From positions 186,001-250,000 of the forward strand of contig CADCXA010000043.1 in the NCBI GenBank assembly GCA_902806565.1: a DNA stretch of 64,000 bases, given 5' to 3'. Under the pieces are notes generated by a model. It was not told the origin of the DNA. It saw only the letters and a list, made by a program, of their open reading frames with translations, and ran no database searches. Both the position numbers and the translations under genes were made by a program. The DNA is from Hypoxylon rubiginosum. Its lineage: Eukaryota; Ascomycota; Sordariomycetes; Xylariales; Hypoxylaceae. Positions 23,902 through 35,500 of the stretch are shown in pieces. Each line of letters opens with the position of its first letter. Position 1 is the stretch's first letter.

Positions 23902-26900
23902 TTAATCTTCTGAATTACTGGACAATACGCTTGAACTGTCACTTAATGAAGGTACAGGTGAGGGGCTGCGTGGTTGTGAGGCTGCACTGCTCGTCCTGAA
24001 TTCGTCCCCAACAGCGATGAACTCATGATCGAGGGGATGTAATATGTCCTTTAGACTGTAACACTTGTAGCAAAAGCAAAAGTTACTACATGTTATACAG
24101 TCATACCGAATGCCCTCTATGTCCTAGTTACGTAGTTAGTACCTACATATCTGAAAAAAAGGGCTAAAATAGTTCACTTACAAGGAGGCAGAAGTCACAA
24201 AATCCGTCACCGTCCGTTAGTTGGGTGTTCTCTGCTAAATGCGGTATGCCGTCGGTTGACTCTGAACTTTGCGACACATCAATATTCCCTAATTGCCTGT
24301 TGTCTTCACCACGGGTAGTGAAAAGCTTCAAGAGATCTTGATCACGGCCGTGGTACATTGCTATGCCCAGGGGTGTATATTCTTTTTCCTGAATTTGAGA
24401 CCTGACTGATCGGTCCGCACCCAGGCGTAGCAGCTCCTTGATGATGTCGCACTGGCCGGTTTCGGATCCAGAACCCGGACTCCTGCCTCGTGCGGCCCAG
24501 GATAATGGTGTCCACCCACTAAGATCGGGTTCATGAATAGATTGATCTCCAGTAAGTTCCAGTAACTTGAGAAATATGTCTAAGTTACCGCCCTGTGCAG
24601 CCCAACTCACAGCATTACGGCCGCCCTTATCTTTCTCAGTTGCTCTATTCCCGGCATCAAGGACGGAATAGAGTATGCTAGTTAACCCCCGTGCGGCAGC
24701 AATGTGCACTGGCCACCGGCCCATGCTGTCACCGACGTTGAAGTTCGCGCCTTTGCTGGTTAAAGTGACGATTTGATCACTACTACATCCCCAAGCTGCA
24801 GCAACTCCAACAGTTCCAAATCCCAAGCCAGTTTGTGCAGCGATATTGGCTCCGGCGTCAATGAGAATGCTAGTCAACTCCATTTTCGAATCTCCGGATT
24901 CGACGGCAGGTGTATCCTGGCTGCCGTAAAATTCGGACCCCTGAAGGAGTGTTGATACAAGTGGTGTCTTTATGACAGTTAGATTAACGTCTGCATCTGC
25001 ATCTATCAACTCCTTCGCCAAGTCAACCATCCCTTTCAGGCAGGCCGCGTGTAACGCAGCGCCATAGAAAGAGCCTATATTGACATCTGCCTTCTTAGAT
25101 ATGTAGTATCTAGCGGCTTCTTTGTGGTTCGCTAATATCGCTGCGACCAAAGGTGTAGCACCGTTGTTGTTTGTGATATTTATGTCAGATCCGGCTCGAA
25201 CAAGTAGTTTAATGTTCTCCTCAGGTGTGTCTTCGTCGATTTCGTGTAGCGGTGTGTCTGCATAATTGTCTTTGACATCTAAGATGGGCCGAAATTCAAG
25301 AAGCGCCCCTAATCCAATCTTGTTCGACCCTTTATGTAGGAGAGTGCGCCCATCAGGAAAACGGCGGTTGACGTCCGCACCCCCTTCGGCGAGTATTCTT
25401 ATTATATCCGAGAGTCCGTGTACGACGGCATATTCCATAGGCTCCCACCGTTTGTAATTTCGCAACTCGTCTGGAGGGTCTATCTGAGCTTTGTACTGGA
25501 CCAACAGGCTCACCACCTCAGTGTGCTTTCCCCACACGGCTCCCATTAACGCAGAATCGTTTCCTTCCGGCCTGATATCCGGATCTGCGCCTTTCTCAAG
25601 TAACATCTCTACTATGGACACGTTGTTGATGGCTAGGATCAGTGGTGTTTTGCTATCTGGGCCCACGGCATTCAGATCGATGTTCTTCTGTTGTAACAAC
25701 AGTGATAGCAGGCTCGTGTCACCCCTCGAGGTTGCTATATGTAACGGTCGAGTTCCATCATGATTGTGGCAGTTCACATCAGCACCTTGAACGAGAAGGT
25801 ACTCGACTATAGATAACCTTTGCGGGTCATCCGACCAACATGCCCACGACAGCGCGGTGTTCCCTTCATCATCTTCGGCGTTGATGCGAGCCCCCTTATC
25901 AACGAGTAAGCGAATGATTTCAAGCCGGTTTTCACAAGTAGCGGTACTTGTTGCACATATGAGTATAGGTGGCGTAATGGAATCATGGAATATGTTCGCA
26001 TGCTTTTCTAACAAGTTCTCGCATATTTCGAGGAGGCCTTTGACAACGGCATATCGAAGAGGGGTCCCGTCATAGCCCACAATGTTAGGGTCAGCGTTTC
26101 CATTGATTAGGGCATGGGCGCAATAAATATTCCTTTGGTCAATGGCATATAATAGAGGTGACCATCCTGGTTCGTCCTGGTTCTCGGCCGGTTTCAAATT
26201 TGGATTCGCACCTAGTTCTATCAAAGCTTCCACGGCTTTTGATCTACCCCAAAGGGAGGCAAAAAGAATAGGAGATACCATCCTACTGTTCAAGGCATTT
26301 GGATCCGTGCCATGGCTCGTGAGAAGCTTGATCATTTCTGCATGGCCACAATATGCTGCAATGTGGACCAGCGTCTCCTTGTATTTTAAAACTCGCTTCG
26401 GATCTGCGCCATGATCGAGTAGTAGTTTTGTTGCATCCATACTGTTCGCGCGGACGGCAAGTTGTATTGGTGTTTTAGGGGTTGATCTAGCTGGGTCAAG
26501 CTCATCGGCGGGACATCCAAGTTGTAGGAGTTTGAAGACAACCTTTTCGAGACCTAGCCAACCTGCTCGCGCTACTAATGCCCCCCTAGTTTTCCACGGG
26601 AAATCTGGGCAGATCTCCTGTATGGTGTTAATCAGAGCTATCCATGCTGCCTCATTACCATTTGCACCTGCCGCCGTAAGTGCTTCATTCAAAGACTCGA
26701 CCGTGTGTTGCAAACGAAGGAGCAGTTGACGCGCAGTTTGCAAAGATGCATTATAACATGCTTCAATCAGCCCTGCTGGCAGATCGTCGGCCCCTGCCAG
26801 CCAACATTCAGCCTGATCAACTAGCCCAATACCAGCAAGGGCGGGATAGAGAGATTTGAATGGCTGCTGGCTCCTTGTGAAAGGATTCGCAAGCACCCAG

Positions 26901-29777
26901 CGTGCTTGAGCCCAGCTAGACACGGCGCCAGACTCGACGAATGATTCTATATCTTCCGAGGGGTAAAATTCAGCATATGATAGAGAAAGATGATGAACCC
27001 AAAATTGGGTGGCATAGTTGTGAAGGCTCGTACGATCGCAAATCATGGCTAGGTGGGTATCATTGTAGCGAGAGTTATCGTAAACGTCCTGCAGACCCAT
27101 CTTTGTTTCGGAAATAGTTAAATAAGTGAGACAGGTCCTTACGATATTAGTATGTGCTGTTTTGTTGATACGGTTTGCCAAGGACGGCGTTCCTGAGTCA
27201 AAACTTGGTGTTGTTGTGAGTATCTCTCGAATGCGACGAGTTGAAATGACTGCCTCATTGTGACGTATAGTGACTATACCTGCCAACCAGGTCTGTAACC
27301 TGTCGTGGACTTCATCGACAGGCGAAGCAAAAAAGACTGGGTTATCCGCGGCATGTTCTTCCGTGCGCGTCACCGCGGCCGCGAGTTCCCACAATGTAGG
27401 GGGCCGTACAGCATACAGGATCCAAGATAATGCATGGAGAGCAAAATATTGGTCCGGAATGTTACTCAAGATTTTTCCAACAACAGATTCGAGGCCCATG
27501 TCGTCAATTGGGCCTAGTATATCACTTATACACCGTTGCGAAGGCCAATATTTATGTTTAGAGACATGTTCAAGAATGAGCTCCTGAACATTAGGCTCGA
27601 GGGATCTAATGAACTGAATATCGTTGTTAACTTGCGTTTTAAAATATCGCATTTCCGGACTTGCGATTAACGAGGATACTTTGTCAAAATACGTGGCCGC
27701 TATAAGGATCAGTGTCTTTGAAGTCTACGGCTTAGGTAAAAGCCCCCTCTCTAAAAAGGAAAGATTCAACAACTTACAGCGAGTGATGGCCAATTCGCGG
27801 TACGTTTCAGGGGAGGAGGACGATTGGTCTAAATCAAGGGCTGGCCAGTTACACAGCTCTTTCAATAGCACCCTCGGTTCTTGGGTGGTTATGAGGACCC
27901 TCCACGGTCTCTCCTGTGTCTCGGAAATGGAGGAAAAGTCGGCCAGGAAGGCGCTCCTTGATGTTGGTTCGCACTCATCAAAATGGTTAAGAACGCAGGC
28001 GATACCCTTTATTTCAGGGGAATCCCGATGGTATTCAAACCAGTTGACCAAGTCTTTATAGTTCCAACTGCGGTCATGTCGGTGTTGTTCAAATTGGTTC
28101 TTCAATGAATCTGCCGGTGTCCTAAAATGCCCAAGAATTTGAGCTAGGAAGGTTGCAAACATGTCCTGAATACTGTTCCGCCTCAGGTCATAGCGATCAA
28201 AGGTAAAATAGAGAGTTACCTCTCTATTGTTCTCAAGATCGAGCTTGTTGAGGTCATGGAAGATGTACTCCGATGCAGACTGCGTATTCGACTGGCCGTG
28301 AAGATACAGTAATTGGGGTCTTCGTTCATTGCGCCATAACTTATACCGTCCGTTGGTGGTGATCCATGCAAAAGGATGGTCTGCCGCTAGATCAAGTCCT
28401 AATGGCGGTAGAGGTGAGGCGGCGGAGAGAAGATATCGCTCATATCCCAGAGTGTTACTGTCGATTCTGACTACTACGCTACTGTAAGTCATTTTGAAAC
28501 CCATGACCGGTACTTAATACTCACAAGAACGTATACTTTTCACATGATTCTTGATTTGGACATAGTTGTCAAGACTGCTGGCAAGACATATCTCAAATGG
28601 CATTCCCATGGTTCCGGTGAATATGCTGAAGGCCTGATGATAACGATTAGTATAGTTTTGGCGCACCCAACTCACGGGGGTCAACCAATAGTCGGCGCAC
28701 CTTATCCACATCTGCAGAGTCACTGTCTGAATATATGCTGATTGCATATGATTGAAACATGTGCTTGGATTCCAGGAAAAGACTGTTGGTAGCTGCAACG
28801 GCCATGGCAAGATGCTTTGTGGTGCCTACTGGTGAGGGAACTCTCGGTTCTAAAATGGAATCAGAACGGTACAGGAATCTAGTTAAGTACTCTTCCAACT
28901 CCTCAATATTTGATGCCCTGTGGGGGCAGCCGTAGAAGATCTAATACATATTAGCACATAAAACACAAATTTTGGTGTCTTGTCACCGACGAGGATGCGA
29001 CTGAAGTCAAATACTTCACCATACAGCCGAGGATTTAAGCCAGCTGTTGTAAGCGCCTAAAGACGGTCAGCATCTATGTGTACGATACATTGTGTCTGAT
29101 GTAACCAACAGACTTCACGATAGTTCCTCCGAGATCATGTGCTACAAAAATAATAGATCGTTTCTATGATGAAGAAATTAGTTATGGTCCAATAAACGAG
29201 GCGCGGTGTCAAACCTTAGTGGCTTTGTTTCTTTTGGCCATGAGAGTATCAAGAAGCATCGTTGCTAATGTACTAATAGACTGCCGAGTATGTCTACCGG
29301 ACAGTAACCGGGAAGGATCGTATCCGAAAGCCATTACTTTACCACACTGGCCTTGGGTTTCGAGCCAATCCGAACTACCGGCCCCTGGATTTTTCCATGG
29401 TGGTTTGCGTGCACCCCAGAGGCCGTGGACGATTACAATACTGCTCACGCCTATTAAGCTTGACTAATTCATTGGTATATCATAGAATAATCTTACTCGA
29501 AATCATTGAGAAAATAGTTTCTGAGCAAACGGATATCGCCATTCTCTGGAGGTTGCCAGAGAGTGACTAGACCCTGAGTGTTGTTTTCTGGAGGATTGGT
29601 CTCCATCTCGTAATCCGTATCCTCCTGTAGCCGTTCTCCGCCAGCGTCATCATTGTCGTCCTTTATCTGATTTGAATGCTTGTGCTCCTGTGGCACACTT
29701 TTCTCGGAGCCTGATGCGCTTTCGTCAGCCCCCTTAATAGAGCCTATGCTTGGCCTTACGTCCGATAATTCTGGCAT
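23902..29777 (-). CDS. NLR-like protein: alpha/beta-hydrolase-like, NACHT-like, ankyrin repeats, ZZ zinc finger
   Basis: Large intracellular protein with the plan of fungal NLR/heterokaryon-incompatibility-type receptors. Proposed exons on minus: 29777-29497, 29458-29215, 29163-29110, 29056-28991, 28940-28676, 28633-28525, 28470-27778, 27699-24182 and 24123-23902, about 1,816 residues. Residues 95-330 resemble a SesB-type hydrolase (IVIVHGLWG), but the nucleophile elbow reads HDLGG, with Asp for Ser. The NACHT-like region has LLYLHGQSNTQS in place of a P-loop, lacking the Lys, and FDECEP at Walker B. About 20 ankyrin repeats follow. The last exon, joined at GTAAGT (24181), supplies a ZZ finger (CDFC, then CITC, CYKC, and HPLDH). 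Exon 5 ends in a run of five C; with the good GTGAGT donor there the frame shifts by one, whereas a weaker GTGCGC donor at 28700 keeps frame. Donors of exons 2-4 are also weak. The domain order is secure; the junctions in 28.5-29.2 kb are tentative. Confidence 0.8.
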
Positions 29778-29866
29778 TAAAACTCTCGTGATTACAGAAT
29801 TTCAAGAGAAAATAACGGGATGACGTAGATAGGCAGTGAATAACCGTTCCTGGTTACCGGCGTTGA

Positions 29867-30189
29867 TGTGACAAAGGTCTGTATCAGAGACTTGGAATAG
29901 CTTTAATTCAATGTAATAATCTTTACGGGTCCTAAGGTCCTTGATCCCCTTTAATTTGGACAGGAATCTAAGGCCCTATTTATGTCCCAAGGTTGCTACC
30001 TGATTTCTGCCTTATTGCCGCTTTAAGCGCCTGATTGACGTGTGTTGGTCTTGTTGTTTTAATCTGAGTTATTTCCATTTATTTAACCTCAGCTAACTTA
30101 CATATCAATATATAGGATACGTGTTTGCTAAGATCTGTGACCATGGATCTCTTTAATCAGATGAGCCACTCGGATCGAACCGTGTGACA
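29867..30189 (+). mobile_element. Solo LTR (323 bases) with GTTGA target duplication
   Basis: It begins TGTGACAAAGG and ends CGTGTGACA, giving the TG...CA termini of retroviral-type LTRs. The 5 bases before it (29862-29866) and after it (30190-30194) are both GTTGA. It aligns along its full length with both LTRs of the retrotransposon at 48938-55879 and has the identical length, but keeps its C and G residues. It is what remains after recombination between the two LTRs of a full element. Its outer end is 89 bases upstream of the NLR-like start codon, so it may lie in that gene's promoter. The flanking DNA (29778-29861) shows nothing else. Confidence 0.95.
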
Positions 30190-30194
30190 GTTGA

Positions 30195-30740
30195 AGTGGT
30201 TCTCGTAAACACCCCCCTTATTTAGATAAGGATGCAGCAAAATGCTGATGTGACGACTACTTACCTCATTAACCCTATCATGTTGGCGCGGTCAACGTGA
30301 GACTGGAAGAAAGGATTTGGTGATTGAAGCACAAGATACATACCTAGGTACCTACCTACCCCTTACCCCTATCTTACTCCTATTGCCTAGGACTCTGGTA
30401 CTTAAGGGGACGAATTTAGGTATTATTGGGGCTGACGTAGTTGAACTCAAGGTCAGATCGACGCCAGGATCTTGGTAGCTCATCACGGGAATCAGAATTG
30501 AATGATACCAATTCTGTTATCGCCGATCTTATCAAAGACATAAGTACAGGCGCTGCAGTCAAGTCGCTGTCCGTTAAATACAGACTCAAGCCGATTCGTT
30601 GGTTATCTCCGAGCTCCATGGCGCAGCTTGCTCAGCCTCAATTGACATTCTGGGGAAGTAAGATTAAAAAAGCACGGTATTTTATCGATGCCCCCGCCGT
30701 GGGGGACTTCAAAAACAACGGCGAATGATCGTCACCGAGA
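30195..30740. other. Intergenic
   Basis: Between the solo LTR and the Zn2Cys6 regulator. It holds a TACCTAGGTACC-type palindrome at 30341-30352 followed by TACCTACC steps. No gene recognised. Confidence 0.5.
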
Positions 30741-31874
30741 ATGCCGACACCTCGGAGATCACATCATAAAAGTAGGCGTGGGTGTGCCATATGCAAGGCG
30801 AAGAGGATAAAATGCGACGAGAAACGGCCGTGCTCCTATTGCGCCAAGAGACGGCTCCCGTGCAGCTTGGCGCTGGCGCCGACGCCGATGCCATTGGCCT
30901 TGGCATCGTTGCCGTCGCCAGGTTCGGGCACGAGCTCGAGCATATCGGAAATGAAAGCGACGCGGCCGCACGTCGCGCCGCCTTTCACCTCGACCGATTT
31001 CGGTCTGTTTCGCCACTTCACCGATTTTACGGCACTCGCACACGCAGACGACAGCGCGTCGGAGATGGTGTGGCGGGAGGCCGTGTCGGATCTCGCGACA
31101 CGGTACCCTTATCTTCTGCACGAAGTCCTCGCGATCGCGGCGCTGCACCGCCGGACTACTGCCCCGGAGCAGGCAGCGGTTCTCGAACGTACGGCTGCCG
31201 AACACCAAGCCAAGGCCATCCCGCTATTCCGGGAGGCTCTCGCGGCTAACTCGACGGAAACGGCCCTCCCGCTGTTTGCTTGCTCGTGCCTGTTCGTGCC
31301 GTATCATTTTGCGGCTGCGAAGAACGCCTCGGCGCTGCTCTTCAACGAGGAGACGGGTTCCTTGGCCGAATGGCTCGGTCTGATCCAGGGGTGCGCGGCG
31401 GTTACCGTGGAATATAACGATACTATCATGCAATCTCCCCTACGGGCGCTTTTAGGAGATCTATACGCACCCAGAGTACAAGACCTAGGCGGTGGGCCTA
31501 CGGATGCGAGGCTCGTCGAGTTGGGCAACAAACTGCCTCTCACCCCCGGATGTAGGGAAGCATATGCGGAAGTAATAGTAAAGCTGCGCGTGTGCTACTA
31601 CCTATCAGACAACGCAGACTCGTCGTTGAATCGCAAGAATGCGGCTCTTCGATTTCCCCCTATCATGGGCCAGAGGTTCACAGAAGACCTTGCCTCGAGG
31701 AGCCCAGCAGCTCTCATAGTGATGGCATTCTGGTGCGTCTTGCTGCATCGGGTGGAGGACAGGTGGTGGCTGAAGGGGAGGGTCAAGCCGCTACTACTCA
31801 AGATCGGGGGAATGGTGCCCTTTGAGTATGTACACCTTGTGGAATGGCCGATGGAACAAGTCGGTTCTGTATGA
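30741..31874 (+). CDS. Zn2Cys6 transcription factor (fungal-specific)
   Basis: Nuclear DNA-binding regulator of 377 residues in a single exon. The binuclear zinc cluster is at the extreme N-terminus: Cys15, 18, 25, 31, 34 and 41 (C-x2-C-x6-C-x5-C-x2-C-x6-C), preceded by a basic HHKSRRG stretch. A Pro/Ala/Ser linker follows. The helical remainder (LLHEVLAIAALHRR and similar) resembles the C-terminal domain of Upc2-like and related short regulators. The ATG just before the cluster was chosen because no better upstream start exists in frame. The target genes are unknown. It is transcribed away from the NLR-like gene. Confidence 0.92.
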   Translation: MPTPRRSHHKSRRGCAICKAKRIKCDEKRPCSYCAKRRLPCSLALAPTPMPLALASLPSPGSGTSSSISEMKATRPHVAPPFTSTDFGLFRHFTDFTALAHADDSASEMVWREAVSDLATRYPYLLHEVLAIAALHRRTTAPEQAAVLERTAAEHQAKAIPLFREALAANSTETALPLFACSCLFVPYHFAAAKNASALLFNEETGSLAEWLGLIQGCAAVTVEYNDTIMQSPLRALLGDLYAPRVQDLGGGPTDARLVELGNKLPLTPGCREAYAEVIVKLRVCYYLSDNADSSLNRKNAALRFPPIMGQRFTEDLASRSPAALIVMAFWCVLLHRVEDRWWLKGRVKPLLLKIGGMVPFEYVHLVEWPMEQVGSV

Positions 31875-32335
31875 CAAAGAGTGAGGAAAACTGCACCGTG
31901 TGCAAAATGTAACATGTAGACTGTGTAAATAGCTTCTTAGCCTTATTATAACAAAGGGATAACTGACCCACACAGTGTAGAAAATTTCAATATCCAAGAC
32001 GCCTTCAACTTTGCATTTACTCATAATAATCAACCTCCAACCCGAATTTAGACGATACCCATTTTACACATTCAAGTCCTGCGCAGCTCCTTTGACATCA
32101 ATAGCCCGCGCCTGATTCAAATAAGAGCACTTATAGTCTAAAATCCATTCATTTTCGCACACATACAATCAATTGTTCTCCTTTACGAACCAGCGCAACT
32201 CAAGCCGTTACGTCACACGTTCAAGTTTCGATTCAATTACTGCTCCATCTCACGGCTCCTCGCTGCCCAGTGGCGCCACACGATAAGTGCCCCGATTTGA
32301 GATATATAGAGGGCACAGGGAGCAAGAACTCCGAG
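31875..32335. other. Intergenic (promoter of the NTF2-like gene)
   Basis: A 461-base stretch between two genes transcribed in the same direction. It is A/T-rich around 31925-32165. No structure recognised. Confidence 0.5.
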
Positions 32336-33100
32336 ATGGCTCCGCCGACTCTAGACGCCCAAGTCAACGCGGTCAGCGCAGGTACTTCATTCCACCACCC
32401 TCTCATCTCACCACACCCGCTCACTCACCTCACACACTAACCAATCCCACCAGCGGCCCAGAACTTCGTAGACCTCTACTACGAAGCCCTCTCGCGCCCG
32501 CGCCCGCGCGCCTCACCATCCCCCTCCTCCCTCGCCCCCTTCTACGCCTCCTCGTCGCCCCGCCTCGCCGGCGCCGGCGTCAGCCCCGACATCAGCATCA
32601 ACGGCCGCGTGTGCGCCTCCGTCGCCGAGTTCGAGTCCTTACTAGAAACCCAGGGTTCCCCCGCCGCCTACGAGGTCCGTTCCTTCGACGCGCAGCCCGT
32701 GAACGCCGTGTTCGGCGCCGGGGCGCGGGGACCCGACGGCAGAGCAGCAGAGACGACGGCGAGCGCCGAAAAAGGCGACCTGGTCAGCTTCGCGCTGCAG
32801 GTCAGCGGCGTCGTGAGGCTCGGGCGCGGGCAGCACGTGTCGCGGGAGAACGGGGAGGGAGGAGGAGGAGGAGGCGCACTGCCGGGGACGAACGGGGGTG
32901 GTGCCGTGGCGCCGGCGGCGCCGGGCGCTGGTGGTAATGTCTTCGGACCCGGGAAGAAGGAGGAGGATGCCGGACCGGTAGAGAAGCAGTTCAACGAGGC
33001 GTTCCTGCTGGTGCCGCACTGGGAGGCGTGGGCCGTCAAGAACCCGCCGCGGAATATGCGGAAGTGGGTTATCGTCAGCCAGAACTACCGGACTCTGTGA
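32336..33100 (+). CDS. NTF2-like protein, probable Mtr2-type mRNA export factor
   Basis: Exons 32336-32381 and 32454-33100 give 230 residues; the ATG at 32336 begins MAPPTLDAQV. The first part, A-A-Q-N-FVDLYYEALSRP then LAPFYASSSP and ISINGRV, follows the NTF2 fold pattern (helix, then the strand carrying FY, then the ING turn). The C-terminal part, FNEAFLLVPHWEAW then KWVIVSQNYRTL, fits the last strands. A Gly/Glu-rich low-complexity insert of about 60 residues separates the two. The full fold in one short protein, with no RNA-binding or SH3 partner domain, fits the small subunit of the Mex67-Mtr2 export receptor rather than cytoplasmic NTF2, but this is an inference from resemblance. The gene is very G+C rich, which produces long meaningless frames on the other strand. 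Confidence 0.65.
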
Positions 33101-33656
33101 GGGCCGGGAGGGGGGGCTTTGGGCTGCTTACGGATAGGCCTAACGAGTAAGAGGATGCGTGTATATGGATAAGGATGGGCGGTCTCTTAGTCCGTCGAGA
33201 TGCAATCATCACATACCAAGCCTTGATTTAATGAAGCGTCAGTACTTCGGAATGAGATGCAAAACGGATAATTTCAACATTCAGTCAATACATTTCAACC
33301 ATGAACCGACTGCTTTAGAATTACTAGGCCGACATATATTTGCAAGTGTCCAAGTGTCCATCTTGTAGCAAACATCATCGTGATAACGACCCAATGACTA
33401 GTTGAGCGCATCTCAAACTTCCACCAATCAGTGAAATAATGCATTGATTCCTTACTATCCTATCACCGAGCCTTTTGTGTGGGACATCCGATTCGCGCCG
33501 GCCTCCTCCATTCCATAGTATAAAGGGGGCGATTCCCAACAGCGAGCCAAATCTGCTTCATGCTGAGGATATCAACAAGGAGCGACAGCACACATTGCAA
33601 ACCTGAAACTAAGTCTAAGACTAAGACACCCGATCCTGATTTCTGCGGCACTAATC
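33101..33656. other. Intergenic between convergent genes
   Basis: Holds the 3' regions of the NTF2-like gene and of farnesyltransferase alpha. No other gene recognised. Confidence 0.5.
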
Positions 33657-35375
33657 CTACTCCAGCATCTTGCGCCTATACTCCCAGTACCCCTTACGGA
33701 TGCGATCCCACTTCTCGCCCAGTCTCCTCAGAGCCAGGTCCGCTTTCTCCTTCTCGCCAGCCTCCTTGTATATATCCGCCAATAGGTCCAGGGCGTGCGA
33801 ACTGCGAACCTCCTCCTCCGCGTCTCCCACGCCCCCCAGGTTCGTGACGAACTGCTCCGAGAACTCCCTCACGGACCCCAGCTTCCTCCCACCCTTTACT
33901 AGCGCTCCCTTGAGGTAGTTCCAGGGACTCTGGTTCTGCGGCGCGAGCAGGATCTTGGCCTGGGCGTACGCCACCTCGCGGTCGACGACGCCGGCCGGCA
34001 CCCTTGGGTCGGGCTCCGTCGCGTGCGAGCCGGGCGTCGCGTGCGCCGGGTCCGAGAACGCGACGAAGAAGCGGTGCGACCACGCCGAGTTGTTGCGCAC
34101 GTCCTCGTCCAGCAGCGCCTCGATGCTCTGCCGCTCCTCCTCGTCCCACAGGCCCAGCTTGCGCACCAGGTACTGCCGGTAGCTCCACACGTGGTAGTTC
34201 TTCGCGTCCTCCTCGAGCATCCTCTCCAGGAACTGCCGCTCGCTGTCCCCCAGCGCGGCCACCTCCGAGGGCGAAGTTACGATCGTCGGGTAGTAGTGGT
34301 CTAGTAGCAACTGACGATGGTTCCAGATCTGGTAGTTTTTTATGTACGTGAGCGAAACCTCGTTGAGCCACTCGATCTCGTCTGGGATGGCGATGTTGAG
34401 GGCCTTGACGATCGAAAATCGGTAGAGCCAGACGGTATAATGTGCTGGATTCAGTGATATGATACGCTCCGTCAGTCTCAAGCACCGCGGCGTGTGCTCC
34501 TTTACTGCCATGACGGCGCGGAGGTAAGACATGGCTAAGAGCTGTCAGTACATGTATATTCCACATAACGATCAAGCCAGCGCGGCTACCGAGAACATAC
34601 CCTCGGCATATTCATCTGGGTAGGCAATAGCCGCGAGGGCCCCCTCGGGCTCGACCTGGGGTATCGGCACGACATCGTCCCATTCGGGATCCAGCGCATA
34701 CGGGTCCGTCTTGACGCTGTACAGATCCTGTTGTAGATCGGCCATCTCTTTTCGCCTAACTTTCTCGCGTTCGAAGTCGTCCTCTGTGCAAGTAAATGGT
34801 TGTACCGTATCACCGACGAGATGGCCGTCCCCGTTGCTAGCCTTTTCGCGTTTGGACTTGAATGCCTGGCTCTGGAAAAAGAGGTTTAGGAGCTTCGTAG
34901 TCTTAGCTTCGTGAGCCCCGTATTCCTCTATGGTATAATCGCCGATATCGCGGCCGTTTTTGTCGCGACCCCAGTGGCTGTCTCGTGGCCGGGGTAGGCT
35001 GCGTAGCGGGAGGTTGGACTCGTTTAGCTGCTTCCACAACTCTTTCTGGGCTTTGTTCGAGAGGGTCTTGGCTGCGCCCGGTTTTAGGTATTCTTGGTTT
35101 AGATATGCTTGCCGGTCAGCCGGGGTCATGCCATGGAGACCAAGCTCCTCGTAGGCCTTTTGATGGGGATTTGTGTCGTAGTAGCGTTGCCACTCGAGCT
35201 CTCGGACGGTCTGCGGTTGCTTCGAGGGTTCCTGCTGTGCAGCTAGCAAAATACCTAGTCAGCTATATTTCTACTGCTGCTGATACAGAAACTGAATACG
35301 ACTAAAATCAAACAATAATGGTGGCATACGTTCGGCAGCTTTTGCTCGGCCGCCTCCTTTGTTCTTGGGAGGCAT
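33657..35375 (-). CDS. RAM2: Protein farnesyltransferase / geranylgeranyltransferase I alpha subunit, with N-terminal extension
   Basis: Alpha subunit shared by farnesyltransferase and type I geranylgeranyltransferase, which attach isoprenoids to CaaX proteins. Exons on minus: 35375-35330, 35242-34601 and 34534-33657, giving 521 residues. Five PPTA repeats are visible (HYTVWLYR, NYQIWNHR, NYHVWSYR, NNSAWSHR, NQSPWNYL). The usual N-terminus of the enzyme, PEWDDVVPIPQ then AIAYPDEYAEAMSYLRAVM, begins only around residue 200; family members are normally about 350 residues. The extra 170 or so residues, including KAYEELGLHGMTPADRQAYL, are hydrophilic and unknown to me. They are in frame with the enzyme without a stop. 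A start at an internal Met (MADLQQDLY, near 34744) would give the usual length, so the extension could be a real fusion or an unrelated upstream frame. Confidence 0.88.
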
Positions 35376-35500
35376 GGCTGTGAGAGTGAAAGAGTGAAGG
35401 TCGTTCAAGTCGATGGTGGGGTTTTAAATATTTACAAGGGTCCAAGAACCAAAGAACCGAAGGAATGCAATAAAATTCCACTCGTTATTGCACTGCATGG

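Noticed and set aside
32287..32937. 216-residue Arg/Pro-rich frame across the NTF2-like gene
   Set aside because: A shadow frame of a very G+C-rich exon; the spliced NTF2-like frame explains the region.
33694..34575. 293-residue frame on the minus strand overlapping farnesyltransferase alpha
   Set aside because: Off-frame shadow; the PPTA repeats are in the other frame.
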